Assembly: GCA_036426205.1 (NCBI GenBank)
Contig: CM071568.1
Location: 124,168,806 to 124,232,805, forward strand
Reading direction: 5' to 3'
DNA length: 64,000 bases
DNA from: Ascaphus truei
Taxonomy: Eukaryota > Chordata > Amphibia > Anura > Ascaphidae
Shown here: piece after piece, positions 47,956 to 60,090 of the stretch
Numbering within the stretch: the stretch's first letter is position 1
Layout of the letters: each line of letters begins with the position of its first letter
Translations under genes and position numbers: made by a program
Notes under the pieces: model-generated
The model's input: only the letters and a program-made list of their open reading frames with translations
Databases searched by the model: none
Told to the model about the DNA's origin: nothing

Positions 47956-49411
47956 ATATTTTTTAAAACATACTTTTTTTTTTAGCATGTATGTTCGAAT
48001 AATGCTAGTTTTGTTTTTATTACGGTTCATTCTATTTATTTTTGGCACTGTGTAGTTTGAGTACATCATTAGGGAACTTTTTTTCCCGCTTCTGTATATT
48101 TGTTCATTATTATGTTTGGTGGGAGCATATTTACATATATGCAAGTGTGTTTATGTATTTACATGATGAATGTCATCATATAGTCATTTGGGAAGTATTT
48201 GACATAAAAACGGCAAATTATTAATATATATTTTTTAATCATTTGTACGCATGTCATATTTGTTGTACCACGATGAAGAGGCTTGCAGGAGTATTTGCAA
48301 ATTGGGTAATATTGATGTAGTCAATTTTGTATATTCGACCATGTAATGTGTTTTTGTAATTATGTTATACACTGAACAGGTTAATTGCTAATGAGGAGTA
48401 CATAAGGACTCATTTGTTAAGCCTCCACTAACAACTTGAAGCGTGTAGATGTTGGCATAAACCGTGACATCACTGTTTGCGGAATATTTGCTGTGGTGAC
48501 TCACAACTGATGGAACTCTGGTGGACGATGTGTCTGGGTAGACGGCAACTGCAGGTTTCTTTCCTGGTTCATACGTCTATGGGCCTACAACAGGAGATCA
48601 TCCGACTCACATGAGTACAACTACTGTATGAGATTTTAATTGTAAGTTTATTACCTCTTTTATATAACGTTTACCTACTATTTATGTCCCATAGTAACAA
48701 AATAAACTATGTATTAAATCACTACACCTGTGATTGAGGGAGGCTGATGAGCTGCACAGGTGTCAAGAGGAACTAATCATAGTAATTCAACGGCCAGCAT
48801 GCTGGAACCTTGTGAACTTAAAGAAACAAAAAACTAGAAGTCATTTAATTATTAAGCGCCACTGCTTACCTGCATCTGAGAAAGTACAAATAATTGACAA
48901 GATGCTCCCCCCCTCCCGGAGAACCTATACTCAATATGGTACTGTTAGTGAAGCAACGCAGTTAACATTGCATTAATGAGGTTGCAGCAGTGTTGCCCAT
49001 TACCCTGCTTCTCCCCATATTCAATAAGGGGAATTAAATCACATTAAAAACAGTCCAGATTTATGTCAGTGCCGCAATACGGTTGTAAATCCGATTTGAA
49101 AAACAGTACTTAGTTCAGTTGTGCTTCATATAACCCAGCTCAATCTACAACAGAAGCAAGAACGAGACGCTGAACCAAACAACATTGATATCTGTGTCTA
49201 CAGAACAAAATCGTGATTAGATTTTCTCTAGTGATAATCCTTTTAGGCAAGATTATTTCTGTTTGAAACGTTATTTTTGTGAGCCATATTCCATTGGTTT
49301 ACCTGTACACAAAACATTACTCACAAAATGTTATGGTTAATATGCGAGTCCAGGACAAAATGTCAGCGATTGGTAAAGGTATTTTTGCTATGTTGAACTT
49401 ACTACCTAACG
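47956..49411. other. Intergenic / ALDH5A1 3' UTR side, no gene
   Basis: The 3' UTR of ALDH5A1 must begin below 49412 on the minus strand. AATAAA on that strand at 48652-48647 is the first candidate seen, but it is 760 bp away and in repeat-derived sequence, so I do not assign it. Confidence 0.4.
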
Positions 49412-49642
<231 letters not shown>

Positions 49643-49867
49643 TCAACCATGGTTAAACATGCATTTAACAAACTACTGATCTTTGCAGGTTTTATAATTC
49701 ATTTTTTAATTTCACCAACAAGATTCTGAGATGTACGGTACACTGGTCAAACTGCGGTGCTCCTTAGTGCATTTGAAAAAATATAAATCTACAACCAATA
49801 TACACTTTCCATTACGGACATTTTTTGTTTTATTCTTTAAACATGACATCTGTGCAGAAAGAATTAC

Positions 49868-49926
49868 CTGCTAAGCCCACATTGGCTGAATTTGCAATGG
49901 CAACCGCTTCCTCTTCTGTGTTAAAC
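49868..49926 (-). CDS. ALDH5A1: ALDH5A1 exon, 59 bp
   Basis: This short exon encodes FNTEEEAVAIANSANVGLA with a partial codon at each end. The borders are ACAG/GTTT and GCAG/gtaatt. It is the conserved EEA-IAN segment before GYFYS in aldehyde dehydrogenases. Confidence 0.95.
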
Positions 49927-50346
49927 CTGTTATGAAAAAGCAGTTCTGAGATCGTCACCGAAAGACAGAGAAACAGATTAAACGCTATTCTGGAAAATAA
50001 GAGTAAGAGTTTCTTAAAACATGATGTATTTTTACATCATACCAAAAAACCAACACGTGTAGCCTGAGCCAAAATATTTAAGTTACCTTTAAAAATGCAG
50101 CAATTGCCCCAAAAAGTAAAAATAATTTGTAACATAACCTGATAAAAATATATATATAGCAGCACATGAACTTAAAAAAAATAAAAAATAATGTGTTGCA
50201 GAGTTTTCACCCATTTATTATTCACTGGCTTCCGCTGTTAGCAAAGCAACCTCTGCTAAGGAGTGCGGATGGCAGACTACTTGTAGGTTTCTCGAATTGT
50301 TCATAAGGAATAGATTCAAGATCTTTCTAAGCAAACCCCCTCTTAC

Positions 50347-50516
50347 TTGATGACAGGTGCTAAAGGTCCAAACGTTTCCTCTTGTATGCACAGCATGTTT
50401 GTTGTGACATTGCTGAGCAATGTTGGCTCATAGAAATTCTTCCCAAGGTCGTGTCGTTTGCCACCAGTTTCAATGCGTGCTCCCTGTGACACAGCATCAC
50501 CCACGTGCTGCTCCAC
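50347..50516 (-). CDS. ALDH5A1: ALDH5A1 exon with EETFGP motif
   Basis: A 170-bp exon encodes [20 protein letters not shown] and ends in [11 protein letters not shown] plus two bases of a Lys codon. The EETFGP Glu is conserved across the ALDH family and helps bind the NAD ribose. The donor is gtaaga. Confidence 0.97.
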
Positions 50517-50678
50517 CTGAAGCCAAAGACATGGCAAAGTCGGCTTCAGAGCAAACATTAAATCAAGAGCCATTTTCTCCAAAGACTAGAAGCAATAGCA
50601 TTACACAAAATTTGTCAAATGATTTATCCTCAAGATCGAGATACCATTAACTACAAAGTTTCCATCTTGTGTGATCAC

Positions 50679-50837
50679 CTTCTGCACGGCTTTCTCGTTG
50701 ATGAGTGGTCCCTGCGTAACTCCCTCCTCAAATCCATTTCCAACATGCAGCTCTTTCTTGATGAGCTCGGATAATTTTTGAACAAAGATATCATGTATCC
50801 CTTCCTGCACCAGGAATTTGTTTGTGCATACGCAGGT
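50679..50837 (-). CDS. ALDH5A1: ALDH5A1 exon with the catalytic cysteine
   Basis: A 159-bp exon starts [10 protein letters not shown]. The first Cys is the ALDH nucleophile. The second, two residues on, is the partner in the disulphide redox switch described for human SSADH. The exon ends in [13 protein letters not shown]. It is in phase 0 at both ends, with donor gtgatc. Both cysteines are intact, which supports a functional enzyme. Confidence 0.98.
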
Positions 50838-52142
50838 CTGAAAAAAAAACAAAGAAACAGGGGAGCGCAAGGTCAGCAAAAAGACCCGAACCACAGAGAA
50901 CGTCAGTTTTGCCAAGGCAGATTAATGTTATGCCTTCAAGCCGCAATCTATGTTGCTTGAATTTACCCTATCCTCTGTGGACCCCGCTTCTGTGACACTT
51001 CCCTTTTATCTTCCAGGCTTGTGAGAAAAATTAAATATAGCTGCTGGGGGTCACTAATGTAAAGCTGCAAGATCATCTTCTGATACGGTGGCTTTCTATT
51101 GGCCTCCAGAGCAAGGACATCTTATTTTCCTGTGCAAGTTCTGTGTTCTATTTTAGAACTAGAATGTTGGGAGCCAGGGGATTCCCAGAGGTTCAGCCCC
51201 AGGGTACCTCCATATAACACAAGTTAAGAACTAAATGAGTGGGAAGGGAAGGTGTGGTGGAGAGTGTTGTGGATTTAAAAGCAGCTAAAAGGGCCAAGTA
51301 TTTTTTCAGTGTGTGGCTTTTATGGTATTAGAGAAACAGAATTGGACAAAAAGTCCATCTGCCACAAATACTAAACTACAGTTTGAATAATGCAAGTAAC
51401 AAGTCGTAGCTTGAACGTAACATCTTTGAATTTGGGGTAGATAACCTGGCACTAGCATTTAAGTACTGTACACTTTTAACATAGATGTCTATTAGATTTG
51501 TATTTCTTTATTACCTTTTTCAATACACCAATATATAATTTGAAATATTTCCAATATCAATGTTTACATATTAATCTCCAGTGCATTTCTTCATAAACAA
51601 ATGTATTGCAGGTACTTCTACTGTAAATGGTGACATATGTGGTGTGAGGGGGCAGGAGACGGGGAGGAGGGTGAGAGGGGATATCAGCATTACATTCTGA
51701 TAGTCTATTCAATTTTAAGTGCCAATTAAGTATGCTGCATGCAGTGCGTGTTTAATGTTATTGACGTATAGTCTGTGGTTCCCCAAATCCTGTTTTGCAC
51801 ATTCTGTGACTTGTTCGCCATATTCTAAACGTTGGTTTTTCACAATTTATCTGCACAAATACCTCATATTTCCTAACCATAATATAGAAGTACATGCCGG
51901 TGTACAGATGCCCATAGACATGCAGACTGATAACTTTTAATGGAACAACAGGAGTTCTTAACAGGATTACTACATTACATTGTACAGACTTGTCCTCTTT
52001 ATGTTTACATGAACACAATTAAAATGTTACATTATTGGTGGGCACTAAATTAAGTCTTACTATGATAAAGCACTAAAATAAGCTCATAGGCATTTTTAGG
52101 TTGGATCACCAGGCATCCCGATGCGTGACCATGTTTACGCAC

Positions 52143-52286
52143 CTGGCCGGAGTTACGGAATTTTGAAGCGAGAGCTCCTGCAACAGCTTGGTCAACATTT
52201 GCACTGTCAAACACTATAAATGGGGCATGTCCTCCAAGCTCCATAGACACTCTCTTTACAGAGTCAGCGGCATAGCGGAGCAGGAT
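52143..52286 (-). CDS. ALDH5A1: ALDH5A1 exon with the catalytic glutamate
   Basis: A 144-bp exon encodes [20 protein letters not shown] and ends FRNSGQ, immediately before the catalytic Cys exon. MELGG holds the general-base Glu. It is in phase 0 at both ends, with donor gtgcgt. Confidence 0.97.
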
Positions 52287-52815
52287 CTACAGCAAACACA
52301 AGTCAGTATGACAAACCAGCGTCCAAATCATACATACATTTGGAAACAAGGTGCTCAAAGTCCTACAAATTCAGGCCCTTTCAGCATTGAACGGTATCAG
52401 TACAAATATAGTCCTACTTAAACAATATATAGCAACGTTAAAAAAAGCTAATTTAGAAAATGTCAAACAATCTTTCATTGCCAGGTCTTTTCTTAGCATT
52501 TCAGAAACTGTATAATTGGGTAAAATGTCTCATTGTGAACAATGTACAGAAGGATTTTGATTGTACTTCTAGGTGTCAGTGTGTTATCATGGCTTCTTCA
52601 TACGACTGTTAAATTACTTTTTATGCTATGGGAGATTAAAATGTTGGCATTACCAAGTAATTTCAATGCACATACAAATGCTCGCTTTATGGAAACAACA
52701 TAATTCATATATATACACACCTGGGAATTAACATAGTATATCCCTCTTCACACACTGTATACCATCACTGATCAAACTATAAGGTTTGAAGGTACTTCTC
52801 TGTTTTGCGGTTTAC

Positions 52816-52959
52816 CTTTCCTGTTGCAGTTGAACCAGTAAAGGAAATTTTGGCTACCAAGGGATCAGTACATAGGGCTTTCCCTACAGCTGGAGCCTTC
52901 TCTCTGGAACATGGAACCACATTATAGACTCCTGCCGGGATCCCAGCCTGGTGAGCAAG
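52816..52959 (-). CDS. ALDH5A1: ALDH5A1 exon, NAD-binding segment
   Basis: A 144-bp exon encodes [20 protein letters not shown] and ends [11 protein letters not shown]. The FTGST-x-x-G loop binds the NAD pyrophosphate in this family. The acceptor is TTGCAG and the donor gtaaac. Confidence 0.97.
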
Positions 52960-53117
52960 CTGCAACACAGAACAGCAAGCAGACGCTGCATTATGAATAT
53001 TACTTCAGAGGCTACAATACTGTACTACATCATTCACACAGAAAGATCACTTCCTCAGGCATCACACAAGACACAATGATTAATACTTACTAAGTATACA
53101 TACATTTGAAAACGTAC

Positions 53118-53234
53118 CTCAGCAAGTGCCAATGCAGATAATGGAGTATCTTCTGCAGGCTTCACTATCACAGTGCAACCAGCTGCAAGGGCTGCTCCCA
53201 CCTTCCTTGTGATCATGGCACTAGGGAAATTCCA
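53118..53234 (-). CDS. ALDH5A1: ALDH5A1 exon with WNFP motif
   Basis: A 117-bp exon encodes [20 protein letters not shown] and then [16 protein letters not shown]. The Asn of WNFP contributes to the oxyanion hole, and the Lys of VKPA contacts the NAD ribose. The acceptor is CCCAG and the donor gtacgt. An 8.6-kb repeat-filled intron separates it from the exon at 61815. Confidence 0.97.
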
Positions 53235-53770
53235 CTGGGATGGGAGAAAAATGTAACATTGTTAATCACACGGCCGCTATGAGGGTCTGCAGCTCAAGGG
53301 CTTTGTAAATCTACAATTCGTTCATCAAATTTCTAACATGACTTAAGTGTAGCACATATTCAAAATGTAGGTGCAATGCATTGAAGAGACCTTTGTCAGT
53401 GAGGACATTTATCATGTCATCGGGACCGGGGACTGGCTGTAAATAGGGAGTCTCGTGTAGTGGGTCAAAACTTGTGTGTACAGTATATGAAAAAAATATA
53501 ATACTGCACCAATTTTCTCCTACTGTCATAGGGGCTACTGTGTACATCACACAACGTATGTACAATAAGGATGAAACCTGTCCAAAGGTCACTCATGCAG
53601 AGTATGTTCTACTTATATAAGAAATATGAAAAAAAGATGAACGTTGCCATCGCCATCGCAACGTTTCACGGTTCGCTGTATTTGAGAAAAAAAAAGCTGT
53701 GTGTGCTGTGCACGCGCATAGTAAGTGAAACTTTTTTGACTTTTGTCACAGAAATTGACTTATAACGCGC

Positions 53771-54064
53771 ATGCTCGGCACACGTGTCAGTCAGTGTATG
53801 TGTCAGTCAGTGTGTGTATGTGTGTCAGTCAGTGAGTATGTATGTGTGTCAGTCAGAGAGTATGTATGTGTGTTTGTGTGTGTGTCGGTCACTGTGTATA
53901 TGTGTGTCGGTCACTGTGTGTATGTCTGTCGGTCAGTGTGTGCATGTGTGTCAGTCAGTGTGTGCATGTGTGTCAGGGTGTGTGTGTGTGTGTGTCAGTG
54001 TGTGTGTGTGTCAGTGTGTGTGTGTCAGTGTGTCAGTCAGTGTGTGTGTGTGTCAGTGTGTGTT

Positions 54065-54097
<33 letters not shown>

Positions 54098-54491
54098 CAG
54101 TGTATGTCTCTCTCTCTCTGTGTTGTGTGAATGTCTCTCTGTGTCGGTCAGTGTGCGTATGTGTGTCAGTGTGCGTGCGTGCGTATGTGTGTCAGTCAAT
54201 GTGCGTGCGTATGTGTGTCAGTGTGTGTGTGTATGTGTGTCAGTCAGTGTGTGTGTGTGTGTGTATGTGTGTCAGTCAGTGTGTGTGTGTATGTGTGTGT
54301 ATGTGTGTCAGTCAGTGTGTGTGTATGTGTGTGTATGTGTGTGTCAGTGTGTGTGTGTATTTGTGTGAGTCAGTGTGTGTGTGTATGTGTGTGAGTCAGT
54401 GTGTGTATGTGTGTGAGGCAGTGTGTGTGTGTGTGTGTGTATGTGTGTCAGTCAGTGTGTGTGTATGTGTGTCAGTCAGTGTGTGTGTGTA

Positions 54492-54522
<31 letters not shown>

Positions 54523-54530
54523 CTCTCTTT
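53771..54530. repeat. Long (TGTG/TCAG) microsatellite
   Basis: GT repeats are interspersed with TCAGTCAGTG units over about 760 bp. They produce long Cys/Val/Ser frames that are not genes. Confidence 0.95.
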
Positions 54531-54539
54531 CTGTGTCCT

Positions 54540-55200
54540 GCCCCCTCTCTCCTGACTCCCCCCCATCCCAGGCGGAGCTGCGGCTCTGTCTGAGTCTCTC
54601 CCCCCCCTCCTCCCCTGCTCTCCTCTCCCCCTCCCCCACGGAGACGCGGCCGCACCGGGCCCGCCGTATGTGAGGGGCTGATACCGTGATTAAGAGCCCC
54701 CCCCCCCCTCCGGCAGTGCTGCGTGGGAAGCGGCGCGCTCAAACCCCCCGCTTCCCGCGTTACCGGAGCAGGAGCCAGGAGCGCACGATAACGTCTGTGC
54801 GCGCATGCGCGGCACATGCTGACAGCGCAGCGGCCGTCATGATCCCGAGGCTCCTCTCCTCCTCCGGCACCGGCGGCACTCAGTCAGCGGGACTCGGGGA
54901 AGCAAGAGGGAGGAGAAAGGCTGAGCAGCGGCTCCTCCTCTCACAGCCGGAGGACTTGCGGGGCTTCCGCCATCTTGGTACACCCACAGTACCGGAAGCT
55001 CTGCGCACGTCTAGGGGTAACGGCGGCCGTTAGGAGCGGCGCCGGCGGCGGCATGTCACAGCGGGTGGGGAGGGTGGATTTGCGGCCGCCGTTAGGAGCG
55101 GCGCCGGCGGCTATCGCTGCCGCCGCATGTCACAGCAGGCATGGGGGGGGGGAGGGGGAGTCACGTCACTTCCGTTTCATTTTCGTCTCCTTCGCTCCAG
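54540..55200. other. GC- and CpG-rich island in ALDH5A1 intron
   Basis: About 660 bp are strongly GC-rich with many CpGs (CGGCCGCACCGGG, GTGCGCGCATGCGCGG). A GCGGCCGTTAGGAGCGGCGC segment occurs twice (about 55021 and 55085). It lies downstream of the exon at 61815, so it is not the main ALDH5A1 promoter. It may be an internal CpG island or the interior of a GC-rich repeat. Confidence 0.6.
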
Positions 55201-55210
55201 TTTTGCCCCA

Positions 55211-55235
55211 TGAGAATAGGTGCCACTAAAGAAGT
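55211..55235 (+). repeat. CCACTAAAGAAGTTTCAC motif, copy 2
   Basis: Second copy of the 25-bp run at 42975. It marks the right side of the GC-rich island and lies just left of the Penelope insertion. Confidence 0.5.
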
Positions 55236-56226
55236 TTCACTTCAAAAGGTCACTTTAAAATCTAGATCTTCAGCCCTTTGTGGTGGGTACCTCCATAAGC
55301 TGATGTACGAAAAGGGGGACCCCCGCAACTGCTTAAAAGTATAGTTGTAATGACGGTGCTCCCTGGGTAAGTAACTACTACTATACACAAAGAGGAAACT
55401 AACCCAGTTTGGGCACTCTGTCAAAAACCTGGTTGTATTGTGGTAATATTAAAAACATGTAACGTTATTATTATCCTTTAAAATAATGGTGATTACAATG
55501 AATATTAAACACAAAGTCGTACCCTGTAATACAAACTTATAATGCTGAAGGCCAGGATACCTCAAGGTGCTGAAAGGGTTAATATGTCCCTTCACTTGCA
55601 ATGTCTGGGTAATGTAGCTCAGATTTGCAATATGGTACTTTAATTGTCCACTGTTCACTAAATGTGAACAAAACTACCTCAAATGGTACAAAGTTCGCAA
55701 TATGATCGGAGATAAATGTTGTAGGTGATAATGACACCTTATCTAGAAATGTACATAGGGTTAAACACAGTTATGTGGAGATAACCTGCATACATATACT
55801 GTATATAGGACACAGTGGGTCATATGAAATACACTGTGTTGATGTGCAACACTACTGCAATATGTAAAAGGACCTGGTGAATACCAAATATACTGGTCAC
55901 TCATAACATCTGTAGAGTGTGCTGTTTGTGTAAGCATGTACCCATATTGTGACAGGCTGGTGCACTGGTGTAATAATGAATGATCAGCTGAACTCAATTA
56001 GCACTGAAGAACTGTTATGCTCACAACCAAATGCTCTATAGTAACCTGTACAATTGATCCTACTGCCGGTTGGATTCTGATGCTGTGGTAGCAGCGGTAA
56101 GTAAAAACCCTGCAAATCCCAGCACAGATAAGATGAATCCAGGCTAGTATGCTACTGACCGATACACTGCTTAATGTACACGAGGAGAAAAAGTCCCTAA
56201 AATGCACCCTTTACTTCAGACTATTA

Positions 56227-56549
56227 GGCCCAGGACATTGTGAACTCAGCGTCGCTGAGCCGCGCTGAACAGATACACAAAGCCCCTGCATCTGTTATCA
56301 GCGCGGCTATAGTTTCTCCCTCCGCATGCGTGCTGATGCGTGCAGAGGCTGAGAAACTTCCCCGAGACAAGCAAGTTTGAAATTTGCCGCTCGGGGAAGC
56401 GGAGGAGCGGTCACGTGACCGCTCCCATCAAATGTGGCTGCAGCCGGTCCGGCATTGTAACTACAGAGCCAGCAGACCAGACAGAGGTGTGTGTGTATGT
56501 GTGTGTGTATGTGTATATGTGTATGTATGTATGTGTATGTGAATGTGAA

Positions 56550-56584
<35 letters not shown>

Positions 56585-56940
56585 GTGTGTGTATGTGTGA
56601 TGTGTGTGTATTGTATGTGGTGTGTGTATGAATGTGTGTGGTGTGTGGTGTATGTGTTATGTGTATATGTGTATGTGTGTGTATATGTGTCTGCTACTTC
56701 TATATATACTCTCACACACACACATATACACACACACACAGGTTCCCCAGTGACACACAAACACACAGACCACTTCAAAGTGACACACACACACACTGAC
56801 AGCTACCAAGTGACACACACACACAGTGATACCCGCCTCCCAAGCGCGCTTGCTGTCTCCTCTGCCAGGACAGCAAAAAGCTCCTGGTAGAGCGAGCGGC
56901 AGCAAGCAACAGCAACAAAGTGTTTACTATGTCCCAGGCC
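56227..56940. mobile_element. PIF/Harbinger-type MITE, 714 bp, in left PLE arm
   Basis: TTA lies at 56224-56226 and 56941-56943. The ends are GGCCCAGGACAT and ATGTCCCAGGCC. The right arm of the palindrome (near 60265) has the empty site with a single TTA. The interior holds GT/CA microsatellites (about 56485-56830). Confidence 0.85.
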
Positions 56941-57073
56941 TTAGGATAGTGGTTTTTGTATAAGTATTAAGAGCAGAGTCCCTAAAAGAGTAGAGTGACA
57001 CGATCAGGAGCCACCTCCGTTGTGTGGCTAGGTTCAGAGCTGTCAGCTGTGAACTCCTGCGCGTGCACCTGCT

Positions 57074-57115
57074 GCCTGATGCACGCGTTTCTCGTTGAAA
57101 CACTTTTTCAAAGGC
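57074..57115 (-). ncRNA. Hammerhead-like motif, left PLE arm
   Basis: On the minus strand, stem I GCCT/AGGC encloses TTGAAAA, a weak stem II, GAAA, ACGCGTGCAT and C. It is in the same sense as the element ORF. It mirrors the motif at 60049-60090. Stem III has decayed compared with that copy. Confidence 0.35.
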
Positions 57116-57329
57116 TTGTGTGTGTGTGGGTGGGGGGGACACTAGGTAACTACCAACAGGTATATATAGCCCCTGTGTTAATGGTTCGTTGGTTGACCTA
57201 TGACATGAGCCCTCTGCAGCACAGTGTAATGTGCATAGTGTAACCAGCAGAGGAGGCTGTTTAAAACTCATCTCAATGTCATGTACACTACATAGTCAAA
57301 AGGTAAGTAATTCGTTGTGAATCTGCTAC

Positions 57330-57331
<2 letters not shown>

Positions 57332-57387
<56 letters not shown>

Positions 57388-57828
57388 GCAATTACAACTG
57401 TATGCTCATCTGCATGTCTTAGGCAGGTCTGCAACCCCGCCTTTCCCCATTATCACCCAGCATACAGCACTTCCACTGCAGCAAGGGATTCTGGGAAATG
57501 ACATGCAAATGAGCACACAGTGTCACTTTTTGCCTCAAAAACCATTTTTAACATGGTTCCCTATAGGCTTCGTTTGCTGATATGGTTACCTGATATCACC
57601 TGAATGATTTCCTGATTGCTGAGAGAAATGCTACATCATACTTCTCATTCCCCAACCCCACTGTAAGTGTACTTCTTGTTTGTTGCTGTATTATCTGTTG
57701 TGTTCACCTATCCTAAGGAATAAACTCACTTTATTATATCTTAAGCCTCGTTCAGTTCAAACCCAGTTATTTTTGTGCAATATTAATAAGCCTGTGGAAG
57801 CTATCGTCACAGGCGTATTAATAAAACA

Positions 57829-57879
<51 letters not shown>

Positions 57880-57882
57880 TTA
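57332..57882. mobile_element. Insertion in left PLE arm containing a foldback arm copy
   Basis: The right arm is continuous where the left arm gains about 551 bp. The insert has a (CT)n run (57333-57384), a single copy of the foldback arm also present at 28840-29014, and a (TA)n run (about 57830-57870). Confidence 0.75.
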
Positions 57883-58239
57883 TAGCTTTGTCAAGGGTAT
57901 GATATAGTAGATCAAACAAGGTTACAAATTGTTACCACTAAGTTTGTGTGAACCCTAAAGTACAGTGGGTCCAAATCGTGGAAAGGTCAACATTGAGAAA
58001 ATGCAGGATGTAATCCCCAATAAATGGAGGGGTAAGTGTAATGTTACTAAGGTACACCTATTATACCAAGGTGTATGGTGGACTCCAGATTCCCACCTAA
58101 TGTTTCTGTAAGAAAGGGAATGTATTGGTGGCAGGATACTTGGTCTATCCCATCAAGAAATGATTGCTGGCGCAACAGAACACAGTTACCAGATGATGAA
58201 TCCAGTATAAGAATGTTGGAAATGATGCCGCTCTCAGAT

Positions 58240-59638
58240 GAACGCTGTGTACATGAACCCTTCATTTAGGCCGCCGGGTGACTGGGTTTTTAATGTATAT
58301 ATCCACCTCGCTTCTTTTTTTAAGCAATACATCATCCCAGCTACCCTTTCTGATGCCCATTTTATGGCTTCGATGTTACCGTCATAGACTAAGTTGACAT
58401 GTCGGGCTAATGGGGTGTCAGTTTTATTCCGAATACTCCCGATATGTTCTAATATCCTCTGTTTGAAGGGTCTTCTCGTCTTGCCGATGTATTTCTTGCC
58501 ACACATGCAGGTGCCCAAGTATATAACTCCTGCTGTGAGTCAGTTAATAAACTTGCGCACCTCATACTCTTTGGAATCATCACTTTTGGTAAATACTTTC
58601 CCTGTTTTAACAACTTTGTAAGCTTTGCACCTTTGGCATGTGAAAGTGCCTAATGGTTTAGTTGTTGGCCATTGTGTAGCTGATGGATCCTTGCAGTGAC
58701 TGTGCACCAGGGTGTCTCGCAGACTCCTTGATCTCCTACTGACCATGGATGGAAAATCCTGGAGAGCTGATGTAATGTTCGTATCTGCTTTGAGGATAGG
58801 CAAGTGGCGTTTAAAAATCTCACGTGTTTGTTTCCACTGGCAATTGAAGCTACCAATGCAGTGTATATTTTTCTTACCGGGACTCGGTGTTGTATTTTTA
58901 AGTAAATCCACTCTAGGTGTATACTTTGCCCGTTTATACGCGGTCTTTATGGTTTTTCTGCTGTACCCTCTGTCACTAAATCTTTTTAATAAGATCTGGG
59001 CTTGGTGTTCAAATTCCGCAGTATTACGGCAGTTTCGTTTGATACGGAGGAATTGTCCCACCGGTATGCCTCTTATTAGTGACCCTGGATGGTGACTGGT
59101 TGCCTGAAGCAGGCTGTTAGTCGCTGTTGGCTTCCTGAAGATGGTGGTCTCCAATACCTCCTCTGGACCCTTTGAGATTCTGAGGTCCAGGAAGCAGATG
59201 GTTTGAATATTATGCTCACCAGTCAGTCTGAGGTTATAGGTGAGTGTTGAGGATATTAATGAATGTTGTTATCTGTGCTACCGTGCCCTGCCACAAGAGG
59301 AGCACGTCGTCTATAAATCTTGTCCACATAATTATGTGGCTTGTGTGCTCCTCTAGGGCTTCAGCAAACACTACCTGTGATTCCCACCAAGCTAAATATA
59401 GGTTGGCGTACGAGGGGGCACACTTGGTTCCCATTGCCGTCCCTCGTATCTGATGGTAGTATTTGTTATGGAATAGAAAATAATTCCTGGTTAGCACAAA
59501 CCCTAACCCGGATTCATCATCTGGTAACTGTGTTCTGTTGCGCCAGCAATCATTTCCTGATGGGATAGAACAAGTATCCTGCCACCAATACATTCCCTTT
59601 ATTACGGAAACATTAGGTGGGAATCTGGAGTCCACCAT
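58240..59638 (-). pseudogene. Penelope RT (3' part) and GIY-YIG endonuclease
   Basis: Reading leftward: an RT segment with RGTAMGTKCAPSYANLYLAWWE and the catalytic RFIDDVLLLW (about 59638-59234), thumb and linker (59154-58545) with a Cys pair (FTCQRCKAYKV), then the GIY-YIG core (GTCMCGKKYIGKTRR near 58500) and its C-terminal WIYTLKTQSPGGLNE (ending near 58260). A frame change lies near 59200. A TGA stands where a Cys is expected at the linker-endonuclease junction (about 58537-58539). The N-terminal half of RT is missing. It is not functional. Confidence 0.88.
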
Positions 59639-60048
59639 ACACGTTGGTATAATAGGTGTACCTTAGTAACATTACAATTACCCCTCATTTATTGGGGATT
59701 ACATCCTGCATTTTCTCAATGTTGACCTGTCCACGATTTGGACCCACTGTACTTTAGGGTTCACACAAACTTAGCGATAACAATTTGTAACCTTGTTTGA
59801 TCTACTATATCATACCCTTGACAAAGCTACGAAGTAGCAGATTCACAACAAGTTACTATTACTTACCTTTAGACTATGTAGTGTTCATGACAATGAGATG
59901 AGTTTTAAACAGCCCCCTCTGCTGGTTACACTATGCACATTACACTGTGCTGCAGAGGGCTCATGTCATAGGTCAACCAATGAATCATTAACACAGGGGC
60001 TATATATACACCTGTTGGTAGCCACCTAGTCCCCCTCCCCACACACAA

Positions 60049-60090
60049 GCCTTTGAAAAAGTGTTTCAATGCGAAACGCGCGCGTCAGGC
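60049..60090 (+). ncRNA. Hammerhead-like motif, right PLE arm
   Basis: Stem I GCCT/AGGC encloses TTGAAAA, a weak GTG/TGC stem II, GAAA, and a self-complementary ACGCGCGCGT followed by C, giving a GTC cleavage triplet. Core positions 3 and 8 differ from CUGANGA. Hammerhead motifs are known in pseudo-LTRs of Penelope-like elements. Activity here is doubtful. Confidence 0.4.

Noticed and set aside
48647..48652. AATAAA on the minus strand as the ALDH5A1 poly(A) signal
   Set aside because: It is 760 bp from the stop and probably within a Penelope 3' remnant. There is no further support.
53771..54555. Long Cys/Val/Ser reading frames
   Set aside because: They are translations of a GT/TCAG microsatellite in several frames at once.
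54540..55200. GC island as the main ALDH5A1 promoter
   Set aside because: A coding exon of the gene lies upstream at 61815-61985, so the main start must be further right.
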